A stretch of 64,000 nucleotides of DNA from Eustoma russellianum (lineage: Eukaryota; Streptophyta; Magnoliopsida; Gentianales; Gentianaceae): contig AP025051.1 of assembly GCA_036186865.1 (NCBI GenBank), positions 20,027,724 through 20,091,723 of the forward strand. The letters are read 5' to 3'. Shown here in pieces: positions 1 to 10,964 of the stretch (its first letter is position 1; each line of letters begins with the position of its first letter). The translations under genes and the position numbers were made by a program. The notes beneath the pieces are model-generated. The model was not told the origin of the DNA and made no database searches. It saw nothing but the letters and a program-made list of their open reading frames with translations.

Positions 1-745
1 CCTGCCTCTCTTTCTCAAGTGAGACAAAGGCATTCAAGATCGACTGCTAAAAGACAGATCTTACCTTTACTTTACATCGGATTTCTTCTTTCAGAACCTT
101 ACTATCTATTGAGCTTGAACTACTAAAGATCTATTATTACATACCAGGTTTACTACAGTTTCACGGCCCTGAAGGGAGCTAGCCCTGCTTCTTCTTCAGT
201 GTTTGCTAACTGCTTCTGTGCTTAATCCCGCATGAGAAGAGAGCTTAGAATTCGATTGGAACATTTCCTTCGAGGGCACTCAAGACTAAAGTACTGGCTC
301 GCGAACTGCCAGAATTCGGTTTTCCCTAGTGGATTCACCAGTCTTGCGGACTCCCTTCAGCTTACTTACGATCGAAATCACTATTTTGCTTTCTGAGCTA
401 TACGAAAGAACTAGATCACGATCTCGCGTGACTAATCTCTTGAAAACTGAAAGAAAGAGAAAGCCAATCGGAAATGATTTTATCACTACGCGAATAAAAA
501 AAAACTCGGAGCGAGAATCAACATCCTTACTTAGCTTAGGATTAGGCTAGGTCGCTTGAGGTGAGGCTTATGGCGCTTCCTCTGCGTCTTGTCGCGCTTA
601 AAGAAGGCAAAAAGCTGTCAACAAGGGCCGGGGGAAGGAAGCAGATGGAATCCAGCCGGACAAGCACTGGCTTTCGGCAGACTAGCTCGCTGCTCCAGAT
701 AACTAATACAAAGAAAGAAGGAGTTTCCCTAATTCTTTTGTCACA
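1..745. other. Probable mitochondrial-DNA-like segment (NUMT candidate)
   Basis: This stretch differs in texture from everything to its right. It is less AT-rich, with G/C-rich patches such as the stretch around 600-670, and it has none of the LTR, leader or gag-pol signatures seen elsewhere. Its style (short purine-rich blocks, scattered CTTTC/GAAAG tracts) resembles intergenic plant mitochondrial DNA. No gene is recognisable; the frames at 329-550 and 561-767 are short and match no family I know. The right boundary is approximate, set where AT-rich repeat sequence begins. The assignment rests on compositional impression only, not on an alignment. Confidence 0.35.
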
Positions 746-3375
746 AATACGTTTGGTGGAATCTTAGATACATGTCATAAAAATTTCAGATTATTTCGAT
801 AACCATAAAGGGGCTCGTTTAATTAATTTCCGAAATGGGTTAGGTGCTGAAGCTGAACTGACCAATTTTACCAAAAATTCAATTGCGGCAAATCCGTGAT
901 TTGTTTTTCAGAAATCCCAACTCGCACGAATCATAAACATGTGGAACTAGTATCCTACCGAAATTTAGCCTATTTTCATATCTCTAAGTCCCCTTTTTGA
1001 GCCTAGAAAGTCGTTACTAAACTTCAGGTTGGTTCCAGTGATTTTAGTTGAGCAGTTTGACTAATTAATTCATTAAAAATAATCCAGAACTTGTTTTACC
1101 AAAATTCCAGCTGGCGTGTTCACTTCACTCATAGTATTATTACCATGCCAAAAATCAGCTTTATTGGTCCTCTACAAGGTCCCTTTTCAAGCCAACCAAA
1201 TGAGGTTACAATTCTGCTCAGTTCCCGTTTTTCAAGTCTGACTAGTCTTACCAAATATTTTATTAAAAATTAACCATAGCTCATCTTACCAAAATTCCAA
1301 TTTGCATCTCTTCTATACACATGGGGCTAGCATTGTGCCAAAAATCAGATTTATTGAAGGTCCACAAGGTCCTCTTTTAATTCGTTGACCTCAGTGATCA
1401 ATTCCGCCCAGCTCCAGAATTTTCTACTGGAGCAGTTTTACCGTATATTTTCTTAAAAATAATTCTTAGTTTATTTTAACAAAATTCCAACTCTCACTTT
1501 TGCTACACTCATAATGCTAACTTTGTACCAAAAATTAGCTTCATTGAAGGTTTACAATGTCAGTCCTTAAGCCATTTAAAATGTCATTCCATTCTGCCCT
1601 ATTCCAGTAGTTTGCTATTTTGTCATCTATACAAGTCAAATGTCCATGTTCACCTTCTATTCAATCCTTTAAGCCGAAACTTGTGTGGTGTCTTAACCTA
1701 TTTTACAACATATTTTCAAGCATGTATTCACATTCAAGAGTCATCTTAGTCTAATCCTACAAACAACCTCATAAAGCTCCCATCTTTCACATGTATACTT
1801 TTCTTAGGACCTTTCGTGTTACATTCACAAGTAATCTTGTCTAGACCTACTTAGGTGAACCTTATTTCATTCTAGATCAGCCTCATTCCATAATGCAATA
1901 GGAAAGGACTCCATCTTTGAAGGAATAATTCACATGAAAGGCATTGTTCTTAGGAAATCACTAAGATATAGTCTTAAACTTAAGATATTCAACTAAAGAT
2001 CAAATCTTAAGGACCTCTAAGCATTCAAGTCACTAACTCTTTAAATAAATCATGAGAGATCATTGTATACTTGCCTCTTCAAGCTAAAGCTCTTGTCTTT
2101 GCTTGGTTATGGAGTGAGTTGAGTTGAAATCCTTCTCCTTCTTCACCTTAAGCATACGGCTTTAAGGGAAATGGAAGGAAAAGATTAGTCTTTAGTCAAT
2201 AGAGGAAATAGGATATTTTTGATGGCTAGAGCATCTTACCAAAATGAGCTTCGAATGGAGATGCAAGCACTCCAAGGTATCACCTCCTAAGAAAGTTGAT
2301 GGCTTTCACCTAGTTAAACCATGAAACCCACGGTTTTGGCATGGAGAGAAGGAGTTCATGTGAGCTTCATTCTTCACCAAATAAGAATTCACTTAAGGAA
2401 CCTTGGAACAAGACTTACCTAGATGTTTCTTGAGTCTTGGAGTTGAAGCTTGAATTGTTTTCTTTGTTCAAAAGGGTGGTCGAAATGTTGGTGGTGATGG
2501 GAGGAGGGAATTTTTGGCCAAGTGTTGCTTGGCTTGCTTGAGAGGAATGTTCTAGATGAATGAAAGATGTTGTCTTGCAAAATTTAAAAATCTAGGGGAT
2601 AAGGGAGGGCATGGCCGATTTTTGGAGGGAGAGAGTGAGGGTTAGGGTTTTCATGAGTGCTAATCAAGGTTAGGTTAGTAATAACCTTGGTTACTTTATT
2701 CCAACTATGGTTACTTTGGTGCTAACCCAAGTTACTTTATCAAATCATGGTTATCTTAACCTTGGTTTAAGGGAAAAAGTAACCTTGGTAGGATTTTAAA
2801 AAAAAATCCTCCATGGTCTAGCCATTATGGGCGATTGGGTTGAGGTCTTTAATGACCTCAACCACACTTCCTCCTCCTTTAATGAGTTGTTTTATTCATT
2901 CTTTAAATGCTAACTTCTTGTCTTAATTGTGTAGTAGAATTTAAGTAATAATTTTAACTAATAAAATTGGCTAGAGAATTCTAGAATCTATTCCATGTCT
3001 AGGCCGAAATTTTGGGGCCTTTGGGTATTTTGATATTTTCTATGTTTATCCTATCTCATACTTGTATAATTTGTGATATTACTTATTTAATCTAGTTATG
3101 ATTTTAATCTTGCTTGGCGAGGATCATTTACGATTGCCTCCTTATGAATTATAATTGTTTTATGGTTGATCAAGGCCTCTTGGCCGAATTTCATAAGGTA
3201 TCACAATACCTAGTGACATTCCCCCTACTTAATTATTCAGTGTCCAATTCAAAAGTACTTAAGTAAAGTGGTGCTACTTGACCTAAGTAACAAGTAATTG
3301 ATAGAATCATCATTTTCATTACACCACTTAGTCACGGTTTCAAGTACATGGTCGTTGGGGTACAACATAGTTAGT
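746..3375 (-). mobile_element. Decayed LTR-like region, probably Ty3/gypsy
   Basis: No coding sequence is visible. The left part (891-1650) holds a diverged tandem repeat with phrases such as 'ttttaccaaaattcca' and 'ccaaaaatcagctttattg', which I associate with long plant gypsy LTRs. Near 3205-3219 the plus strand reads 'aatacctagtgaca', so the minus strand would start TGTCAC, a plausible LTR 5' end; this suggests a minus-strand LTR running leftward. Around 2660-2800 there is a local repetition of TGGTTACTTT-type words. 3220-3375 lies between this putative LTR end and the first sequence shared with the Copia-2 LTR, and I see nothing identifiable in it. Lineage and exact limits are uncertain. 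Confidence 0.35.
891..1650. repeat. Four diverged ~190-bp tandem units
   Basis: A block beginning near 'ttaccaaaattcca' recurs at about 901, 1091, 1281 and 1471, giving an exact 190-bp spacing between matching anchors. Each unit carries the same order of words: the 'aaaattccaa' anchor, then 'ccaaaaatcag...tttattg', then 'caaggtcc...', then a CTGGAGCAG-like phrase and 'attaaaaataa'. The units are clearly diverged, with many substitutions, so the array is old. It probably lies inside the decayed LTR. Confidence 0.6.
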
Positions 3376-3916
3376 TCATTAACTTAAGTACTTTACTTAA
3401 TGAACTAATTTAGTTCATTAATGGTGGCACCTGAAAATAGTTCAAACACAACAAATGTTTGCCATTTGATGTAAGCTTTAACGCTTCATGGCTTGTTAGT
3501 ACGGCAACAATATATATAAAGTATATAAGGCATGTATATCACAAAAACGTGTCAAGTAATAAATATTGTCATGCATTTCTTAAACACGTGGTATTTAAAT
3601 CATCTTTCCATTTCCAATGGAGTTAAGGATACATTCTTCCTTGACTTTGAAATATGATGGAATAAAGCAGAATGACTCACTAAATTGGCTGCGCTTCTTA
3701 TATTGTGAAGTAGCAGTTGATCGGCACGCAATTTTCATTATGGGTTATTGGGAAACAACCTCCATGTGTTTCTAACACATGGTTTTGGTTGCGTACATCC
3801 GACCCCCCATACCCTGGCATAGGCGGGAGCCTCTAAGGCAATAGGGTAATATTGTCGTTGTTGTTGTGGTATTTAAATCATGTATTTGTGAATCACTCAA
3901 ACTCTTTTTCTCAACA
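3376..3916 (-). repeat. Copia-2 left (3') LTR, truncated
   Basis: From 'ttcattaacttaagtactt' to the 'ctcaaca' end at 3916, this matches the last ~500 bp of the right LTR (about 30980-31241) and of the solo LTR (about 7085-7363). Shared words include 'ggcacctgaaaatagttc' and 'atggctt/cgttagtacg'. The rest of the LTR is missing on the left. A SINE interrupts it at 3604. Confidence 0.7.
3604..3865 (+). mobile_element. SINE with Angio-domain-like 3' end, (TTG)n tail and 16-bp TSD
   Basis: The 262-bp insert is flanked by identical 16-bp copies of 'gtggtatttaaatcat' (3588-3603 and 3866-3881). The related LTR at 31191-31206 holds a single uninterrupted copy of that site, which is an empty-site control. 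The 3' half contains 'gcgtacatccgacccccc', 'gcgggagcctctaaggca' and a 'ttgttgttgt' tail, typical of tRNA-derived plant SINEs that share the Angio-domain (TS/Au type). A pol III B-box-like word may occur near 3717-3730 but is degenerate. The lack of internal duplication and the clean TSD argue for target-primed insertion rather than rearrangement. Confidence 0.85.
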
Positions 3917-4110
3917 ATCTCCCCCTTTTGATGATTTACAAAATAACCTTAGTTCATCATTTAAATATGAACGCTCCCCCTCCAATCGAGCACAAATTTG
4001 AATTTTGAATTTCTATTTGTCTCCCCATTAAATTTTGCAATCATTGATCTTTCTCCCCATTAAATCACTCCCTCTCCCCCTTAAACCATGCATTTTCTCT
4101 CCCCTTTTAT
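3917..4110 (-). promoter_or_regulatory. Copia-2 polypurine tract array
   Basis: Read on the minus strand, a tract of the form AAAAGGGGGAGAT sits directly against the LTR end (plus 3917-3929, 'atctccccctttt'). Further purine runs of GGGGAG type follow near 3975, 4021, 4052, 4073 and 4098. The terminal tract would prime plus-strand DNA synthesis. Multiple PPTs upstream of the 3' LTR are a known trait of Sireviruses. Confidence 0.65.
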
Positions 4111-4210
4111 TTTGTAAATAATATCAAAAGTACATGTAAGAAAGAAATAGTAGTTTATAGTATGTAAAAAAAACTCACGCATTTCAAGTGCACTCTTAAG
4201 GGTTATTTAT

Positions 4211-4793
4211 TCAACCCTTTGCAAATGTCTCTTTTGGTACCCAAATTTGGGTAAGCTTCCTAGGTCTTTCAAAAGGTGAGAAAAGAGATGAAGACACAAT
4301 AAAATAGACATTAGGTGGGAGTGCAATTGGCCTTGGACTGAGAATTCCATTGTAACCATTGTATGTTTGTCGTCTTTGATAAGTTCTTGTGTTGGTGTGC
4401 ATGGTGCGTGATCTAGATGCATTTTTGTTGAATGAATGTCGCATATACATCAATGGTTTCTTTTCATATCTATATGGCACATATTTATATCTCGTATGAT
4501 ATAGAAGAAGCATGATGAGATGACATAGGGGGGATCTAGGCGTCTTCTTAGGCGCCACATATATCTTGGACGCATCTATTTTCTTAGATGGAATGAATTT
4601 GGTTGATTTATTTAGTGTCTCGTTTTTCTCAATGTATCCTAATCTTGTTTTGTCGCTATCATGTTTTTGTGAAGAAATGATGCGATCTAACATGTTTGTA
4701 CCTGTGTCAAATTGTTTCACCATTTTTTCTAGATCTATATTCCTTGATTTCGAATTTGAAATCTCGGATTTCATTTCATTGTTGTGTCATTAA
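4211..4793 (-). pseudogene. Copia-2 gag, C-terminal part
   Basis: A 187-residue frame (4774 to 4211) matches the C-terminal third of the Copia-1 gag: a segment with N-M-L-D...S-Q-K-H and L-G-Y near its start, a basic Y/R/N-rich middle, and a W-V-P-K ending before the stop. The first residues continue the coiled-coil region broken off at 7364, so the solo LTR at 4794-7363 sits inside one ancestral gag reading region. No CCHC motif is present here because it lies in the other half. Downstream (4210 to 3930) there is no pol sequence. The fragment is non-functional alone. Confidence 0.75.
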
Positions 4794-6947
4794 TGTAAGA
4801 TCTGCAAGACACCACTAGAAGGGGGGTTGAATAGTGGGTGCGGAAAATGTGGTTTTTAAAATTGTTTTAAACCAAAAACCTAACTTCTGAAAACAGTTTC
4901 TGTTTTCAGGTGCTGTTTAGAAAACTATACAGGTCTTCAAAAATTCTGAAATATGGAGAGATCTTAGTCTCAGATGTTCTGAGTGTCTCCTAAAAATTTC
5001 AGATTAAAATTCAACCTTTAACCCCTTTAAAAAATCGTTGATGGTCAGATTGCGCAAATCTGCCAGAAACGGTAGTCTGATTTGAAAAATTAATTCCTAT
5101 TTAACCGTGACTCCAAATGCTCTAAAAATTTAATGACTAACTCCTTATTAGGGGTATTTAATTGGTTTGAAACAGTTTTGAAAAATTCTTTTTGGAAGTT
5201 AGCCAAATACGTTCAAAGTCTCAACCTTTGCAAGTCTGAAAATCAGACTGCACTAGTCTCAGACCTTTAGACGTTTGGTGACTTATACTTGTCCAAAAGG
5301 GTTGAAATTTGCGCCAAAAGAACCTTAAGACAAGTGGCTATGTTTCTGGAAAGGTTCGTAATTTTTGAAATTCGTTTACTATTTTTAATAACGTGATGAA
5401 AATGATGCACTGTGCTGGAAACTGAAAGTAAGTGCTGAAAGTAAAGAACACAAGGAATTTTATACTGGTTCGGTTAAAACAACCTACTCCAGTCTTCGAG
5501 AACACCTTCCTCGGTTAGCACTAACCACATAACACAAATAACACCTTACCACACAGGGTTGATGGAGTTACACACCAACTCCAACCCTTTACAAACCTTG
5601 TAAATAATTACAACAATCACGAATACCACCACCTTGCGAGTACAAGATTGATCACACCTTGATCAATCTTTTACAACAATAAAGAGTATATGGTGGTATG
5701 TAAGAAGCCTATTCAAGATGTATGAATATGAATCTAATAGGCTTTTAGAGAGAAGAAAGAAAGAAGGTGTAGTAGGAGAAAGTGAGAAACGTTTTTGATC
5801 TTATGAACTTGTAAGCCTTGTCTTGTATTTTGTTTGCTCTCTTCTTTCCTTTTTATCAAGTTGGGATTGGATGATCATTAAGCTCTTGCTTACTTGGCAC
5901 TCATTGATTAGATGGAAGTTGTCATCATTTGATGACTAGATAAATAGGAAAATAACCTTTAAAAACATGTGCCAATTAGCCAAAAAAAGTGTTGCCATAA
6001 GTCACATAATAATCCCACATAATTAGCAAGACAAATAATCCCCATTTCCTTCATGAAAATCGGCCATTATGCTTCTCCTCATGCTGAAATTTCAGCATGT
6101 GTAACATTCACACTTTATTCAAATTGTTGCCAAGTTTGCATTTGATTAATTCCTTGAAAATAAAGAAGAAATCAATCATCATTTAATACATAACATTTCT
6201 ACTAATTTTGGAATAAAAATTTGTCACCAAGAAGGCCATAAAATCGGCCAAGTGCATTACACACATGCTGAAATTTTCATCATGTGTGATATTTGAAAAT
6301 ATCACTTGATTATTTCCATAATATATTCAAAACATTGCCAAACTATCTTTCAATCAATTCATATAATTCAAAATAGTAAATATGGCTCAATTAGTAGTTA
6401 AAATTCGGCCAGCTCTAATCAACACATGCTGAATTTTCAGCACGTGTTACAAATGTGATAAAGTTTGAAATGTTACCTTGTATAGCTCCTTTCTTTATGT
6501 CACAAACATTGTATGCTTCACTATTGGCCAATCAAGATGCCAACAAAGCTCCAAATATGCTCCAACAAGGCTGAGCTAGGCATGTATGATGAATGTACAC
6601 GTGCTGAATTTTATTTTTGCAAACTTTGTAAAATAGTGCACATATAATTATACACATATGGTATATTCCAATCATCCCTTAATTGATTTTTCTAGAACAC
6701 TTTAGAATGTATAGAGTATGTAAAAAGTGTCTAGATACATGTTATATGACATGCCAAAAATGTTCCATGTGTCGTGTCGTAATAACTTTGTCATCACTAT
6801 GATTTATATTATATGATATAAGACCTGAATATACTCATAAATATGAGTTAAATATAGTGGTGTGACGTTAACGTACGTTCGTAAAGTATATAACGTGTTG
6901 GTAGTACGTTGGAATATATGTGTATGTGCCTTTTTATAAAAAATCTA

Positions 6948-7001
<54 letters not shown>

Positions 7002-7363
7002 AAAAACGTGTGATATGAGGGAGAAGAGGACTTTCCATTCTTCAATTTGTTGGCTTTGTGCCTTTTTCAAATATAGTTTCCTTTAATGAACTACTTAGTT
7101 TATTTAACTAAGTACTTCACTTAATGAACTAGTTTAGTTCATTAATGATGGCACCTGAAAATAGTTCAAACACAATAAATGCTTGTCATTTGATGTAAGC
7201 TTTAAATCTTCATGGCTCGTTAGTACGACAACATTATATATGAACTATATAAGGCAAGTTTTATGCAAAAACGTGTCATGTCATTAAATATGTCATGCAT
7301 TTCTTTAATACACGTTATTTAAATCATGCACTTTGTAATAACTCAAACCCCTTTTTCTTTACA
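4794..7363 (-). mobile_element. Solo LTR of the Copia-2 family inserted in gag
   Basis: About 2570 bp begins 'tgtaagatctg' and ends 'tttaca', aligning end to end with the Copia-2 right LTR (both have the 'gaagggggg..ttgaatagtg' start and the 'actggttcggtt' hairpin). No PBS or PPT flanks it on its own account, and gag sequence lies on both sides. Flanking pentamers are ATTAA (4789-4793) and GTTAA (7364-7368), a 4/5 match to a duplicated target. This is the signature of a full element that inserted and then collapsed by LTR-LTR recombination. It includes the hairpin pair at 5463-5514 and an (AT)n tract. No gene is present. Confidence 0.7.
6950..6998. repeat. (AT)n microsatellite in the solo LTR
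   Basis: An uninterrupted AT dinucleotide run of about 48 bp. The same LTR position in the right LTR (30791-30893) is also a long TA/GT microsatellite, so this site is repeat-prone in the family. The open frames over it (I-Y repeats) are artefacts. Confidence 0.9.
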
Positions 7364-8670
7364 GTTAATGATGAGACCTCTGATTTTAATGCTTTGATTG
7401 TGCAAGACGACTCTTCTTTTGAATCGTTTAATTGAGCAACAAGGTTTGTGTTAGATGATTCTAACTTCTTGTCTTCAATAAATCGTTTCTTTTCTTTTGA
7501 AAGAGTCTTAGAAAACTTATGCAACTCAAGATATTGACAAAATAAATCATCATAAGAAGGCTCAAAATCAGAATCTGAGTCAGAAGATACCTCATTTGAT
7601 GCCTTAGATGTAAAGCATACTTGTGCCGTTTGTTCTTCGGTATCATCACTCTCCGAGTCAGAGGTTCTGAGACGAGTCTAGTCTTGTTCCAGTCCTTGTC
7701 ACGGTTTTTGTTTGTTTAATTGTCCTGGATCGGGCAATCTTATGACAAGTGTCCAAGTTTTCCACATTCATAACACTTTCTTTCCTCATTATTTTTATTT
7801 CTATGGTTCTTAGATGAAGTAGGCTTGTGTTTGTTTTTAATTGATTTTCTCATGATCTTTCTTAATCTTCTAGTCATCGTGATTAGATCTTCATCATCGA
7901 AATCTGTGTCACTATCATCTACGCGATCATAAGAAGTAGAGACGTATTCATTTGATTTAAACACTATAACCTTACTTGTTTAGAAGTAGATTCGGAATTT
8001 CTTAAAGTGAGTTTATTTTCATATACCTTTAATGAACCGATCAATTCCTCCATTTTTATCGATTTTGTTTCCTTACTTTTCTCAATCACTGTGACTTTAG
8101 TGTCCCATTCGGATGGGATACTTCTTAGCACCTTTTGAACCTTTTCCTGTGTAGAAAAAGCTTTGCCAAGAGACTCAAGAGAATTGTAGATGTTAGTCGA
8201 TCGAAAGTCCATATCAACGATAGATTCATTAGGCAATAATTTAAAAGACTCAAGAGTAGACATAAGCATATTTATTTTGGACTCTTTGACATGACTAGTC
8301 CCTTCATGTTTCATCTCAAGAATTCTCCACTTCTCTTGAGCACTAGAGCAATTAGACACATAACTTGATTCACTTTACTCAGCCCGTTTAAAAGTAGTTG
8401 CATGGCTCTAGCATTCATACTTAATCTCTTTTTCACATCACTAGTGTATTCTTGTTTCGGTTTTATGACTTCTAGCGTGACACCATCAACAGTAGATAAC
8501 TTTGAAGGAACGAAAGGACCGTCTTCTATAATAGACCACAAATCAGAATCAATAGCCATAAAGAAAAGTTTCATTCTAAGTTTCCATTGTATAAAAGACT
8601 CACTATCAAAAAGAGGAGGTCGTACGGTTGACATTCCTTCTTGCTCGGTTTTGTAGCTAGTGGTTGTCAT
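7364..8670 (-). pseudogene. Copia-2 gag, N-terminal and central part
   Basis: Minus-strand gag begins at the ATG complementary to 8668-8670. It opens with a Gag N-terminal domain of the DUF4219/UBN2 kind (the R-P-P-L-F-D...W-K-L-R-M pattern), continues through a UBN2-like helical region (8359-7964), then a CCHC knuckle start C-Y-E-C-G-K-L-G-H near 7770-7750, and a coiled coil rich in K/E/L (7524-7364). At least two frameshifts break it, near 8350 and near 7965, and there are stops after the knuckle around 7740. The gag continues at 4793 beyond the solo LTR. In the intact family this protein would form the virus-like particle. Confidence 0.75.
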
Positions 8671-8712
8671 CTCACAAAGATCGTTGGATCTCCTTGTCGT
8701 GAGTGTGCCTGT

Positions 8713-8724
8713 CTCTGATACCAT
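8713..8724 (-). promoter_or_regulatory. Copia-2 primer-binding site
   Basis: On the minus strand the sequence just inside the 5' LTR reads TGGTATCAGAGA, matching the first 11 bases complementary to the 3' end of initiator tRNA-Met. It lies next to the LTR edge at 8726, which fixes the orientation of Copia-2. Confidence 0.75.
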
Positions 8725-8725
8725 T

Positions 8726-9719
8726 TGTAGGACCTGTATAGAACCACTTGAAGGGGGAGGGGGGTTGAATAGTGTATGCGGAAATTCTTGTTTTAAAAAC
8801 GTTTGGCCCAAAAACTCAACTCTGAAAACAGTCCCTGTTTTTAGATCCTGATTTGAAATAATTAAACGACCTAGTCAGAGATCTCCAACAATTATGGAAT
8901 TTGGTGAGATTTTACTCTCCGAGGTTCTGAATATCTCCTAAAAATGTCAAATCAAAATTCCACTCCTAACCCTTTGAAAATACGTTTTAAGTCAAATTGC
9001 GCAAATTTGCCAAAAACAGTATTCTGATTTGAAAATTTTATTCCAATTGATTGGGGACTCAAGATGGTCTGAAAATTTAAAGACAAGACCCTCAATATAT
9101 TTATTTGAATGGGTTGAAACATTCCTTTGGGAATTATGTCAAATACGTTGATGTTCTCAACCTTGCAAGTCTGAAAATCAGATTGCACTAGTCTCAGAAC
9201 TATTAACGTTTGATTGACTTATACTTGTCCAAATGGGTTGAAACTTGCGCCAAATGAAACTTAAGAGGTGTGGATATGTTTCTGCAATGTTTTGTAATTT
9301 TTGAAAGTCGTTTACAATTTTTACGATTGCAACGCAATCAAGGCAGAAACTGAAAACTGAAAGTAAAGACACCAAGGATTTTATACTGGTTCGGTTAAAT
9401 CAACCTACTCCAGTCTTCGAGGACACCTTTCTCGATTTTCACTAAACACCAAAATAACACCTTACCACAAGGGTTGTTGGAGTTATACACCAACTTCACC
9501 CTTTCACAAACGAAACAATCAATCACACGGATCACAAACACCACCACCGAACGGATAAAGGTTTGATCATACCTTGATCAATCCTTTTACAACAAATGAA
9601 ATGTGTATGGTGGTCTAATCAAAGCCTATTCAATATGTTGATTATAAGAACAATAGGCTTGAGAGAAGAGAAGAAGAAAGAAATGTAGAAGAAGAGAATA
9701 GTGGATCCTTTTACACTTG
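8726..9719 (-). repeat. Copia-2 right (5') LTR, first segment
   Basis: Starts 'tgtaggacctgtatag' and carries the 'ggggggttgaatagtg' edge shared by all copia LTRs here, plus the hairpin pair at 9385-9434. Gyp-1 interrupts it at 9720; the LTR resumes at 29504 after the ACTTG target duplication. Combined length is about 2.73 kb. No gene is present. Confidence 0.75.
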
Positions 9720-10898
9720 TGATGAGCTACAGCCTAACCTTGTGGATACAAACACTGATGATGACACCTCACTGCCCCGCACAGGTCCCATTACAAGGAG
9801 TATGGCTAAAAAGTTGTTACATTGTGTTGAATCATTTCTTTACAGGCATGAAGAGGATGAACCAAGCAAAGATGATGTTCATTGGGTTTATATGATACAA
9901 GCTTTGATCTAGTTGTATCAAAAGCATGTTGTACATATCTTTAGTTGTTCTTTTTAATATTGTTGGTTGGTTAACCTTATTTTAGGATAGTTTGTGTTGT
10001 ATTATTGCCTTCTCTTTCAGGTACACGTACTTAGCTTGAAAATGCAATTAGAACCTGAATTTTTGTCCAAGCAAGGAGGTGATAAGCAAGTAGCTTACAA
10101 GCAAGGAGGTGACAAGCACCCATGTCAAAATCTGAATTCTTCTCCACGCAAACAAGGATGTACAAGCTGCTCAAATCATGAACCAATTGGAAGAAGTCTT
10201 GCAAATGTTCAAACCAATCAAAACAAAGTTGAAGAAAAGCAAGCAAGCTGCACAACAAATGATCCAATCAAACTCTTTGAAGAAGGACGGCTGGTTTATG
10301 GCTAATTGGTTTGAAAATTCAAAGCCTAACTTACAACCAATCAAAGGCAATCCAAAGCAAGCTGCTCAATGTATTATCCAATCAAAACTTTGGCTGAAAA
10401 CTAGCAAGGAATACACGGCAAAGCAACCAGCTTCTTGGAACCAAAAATTGTTCAAAAGCAAGCATCTTATTTCTAGTCTTGTACTTTGTACTTTAAACTT
10501 TGTGCCTTGTAATTTTCGTTTGTTATAAGTAGCATAGGAAGCTGAATGTACAAAACACAACAATTCAAACATATTTCAATCAAAATTTCCTTTAAGGAAT
10601 TCTCAACTTATTCTAGTTGAAGTTTAAGACCACTAACGGTTTTCTTCCAAGTTCATAGCCTAGAACTTGTTAGTATTTACTTCATTTTTGGTTTACAGCA
10701 TCTTAGGGTCTCAATGAGGTTTTAGATGTGTTGGAATGCCAAAGAGGAAGAGGTGTTGGTATAAATTGAGCCAAGAACAAACGGTTACAGTTCAAGGGGT
10801 GTCATTGTGATGTTCTTTGCCATAGCTGAGGTTCAAATCAATTTGGAATAGGAGACAAAGTCCTGGAAACGTTTTTCTAGCCTTCATTTGGCTCATCA
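9720..10898 (+). repeat. Gyp-1 5' LTR
   Basis: TG...CA-bounded, 1179 bp. Its first ~190 bp is the same sequence that encodes the polyprotein tail in the 3' LTR. A run of CCAAT words (10183, 10214, 10264, 10337 and 10378) precedes a TATA-like 'tataagta' at 10524-10531. An 18-bp phrase around 'caagcaaggaggtga' is repeated in tandem near 10068-10112. No gene is present. Confidence 0.95.
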
Positions 10899-10900
10899 AT

Positions 10901-10912
10901 TGGTATCAGAGC
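10901..10912 (+). promoter_or_regulatory. Gyp-1 primer-binding site (tRNA-iMet)
   Basis: TGGTATCAGAGC, complementary to the initiator tRNA-Met 3' end, 2 nt after the LTR. It would prime minus-strand DNA synthesis. Confidence 0.9.
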
Positions 10913-10964
10913 ATTGGTTAGTCTTCTATTCATGTTTACATTGCTTAAACTTGCATATGCATGA

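Noticed and set aside
329..767. Small protein genes in the first 800 bp
   Set aside because: Short, no recognisable family, basic low-complexity composition; not supported as genes.
6848..7045. Frames rich in I-Y repeats over AT microsatellites (also 30644-30978)
   Set aside because: They translate (AT)n and (GT)n runs and differ between LTR copies; not proteins.
9720..10898. Solo LTR interpretation of 9720-10898
   Set aside because: It is followed by a PBS, and the matching 3' LTR with the same ACTTG TSD lies at 28320-29498, so it is the 5' LTR of a complete element.
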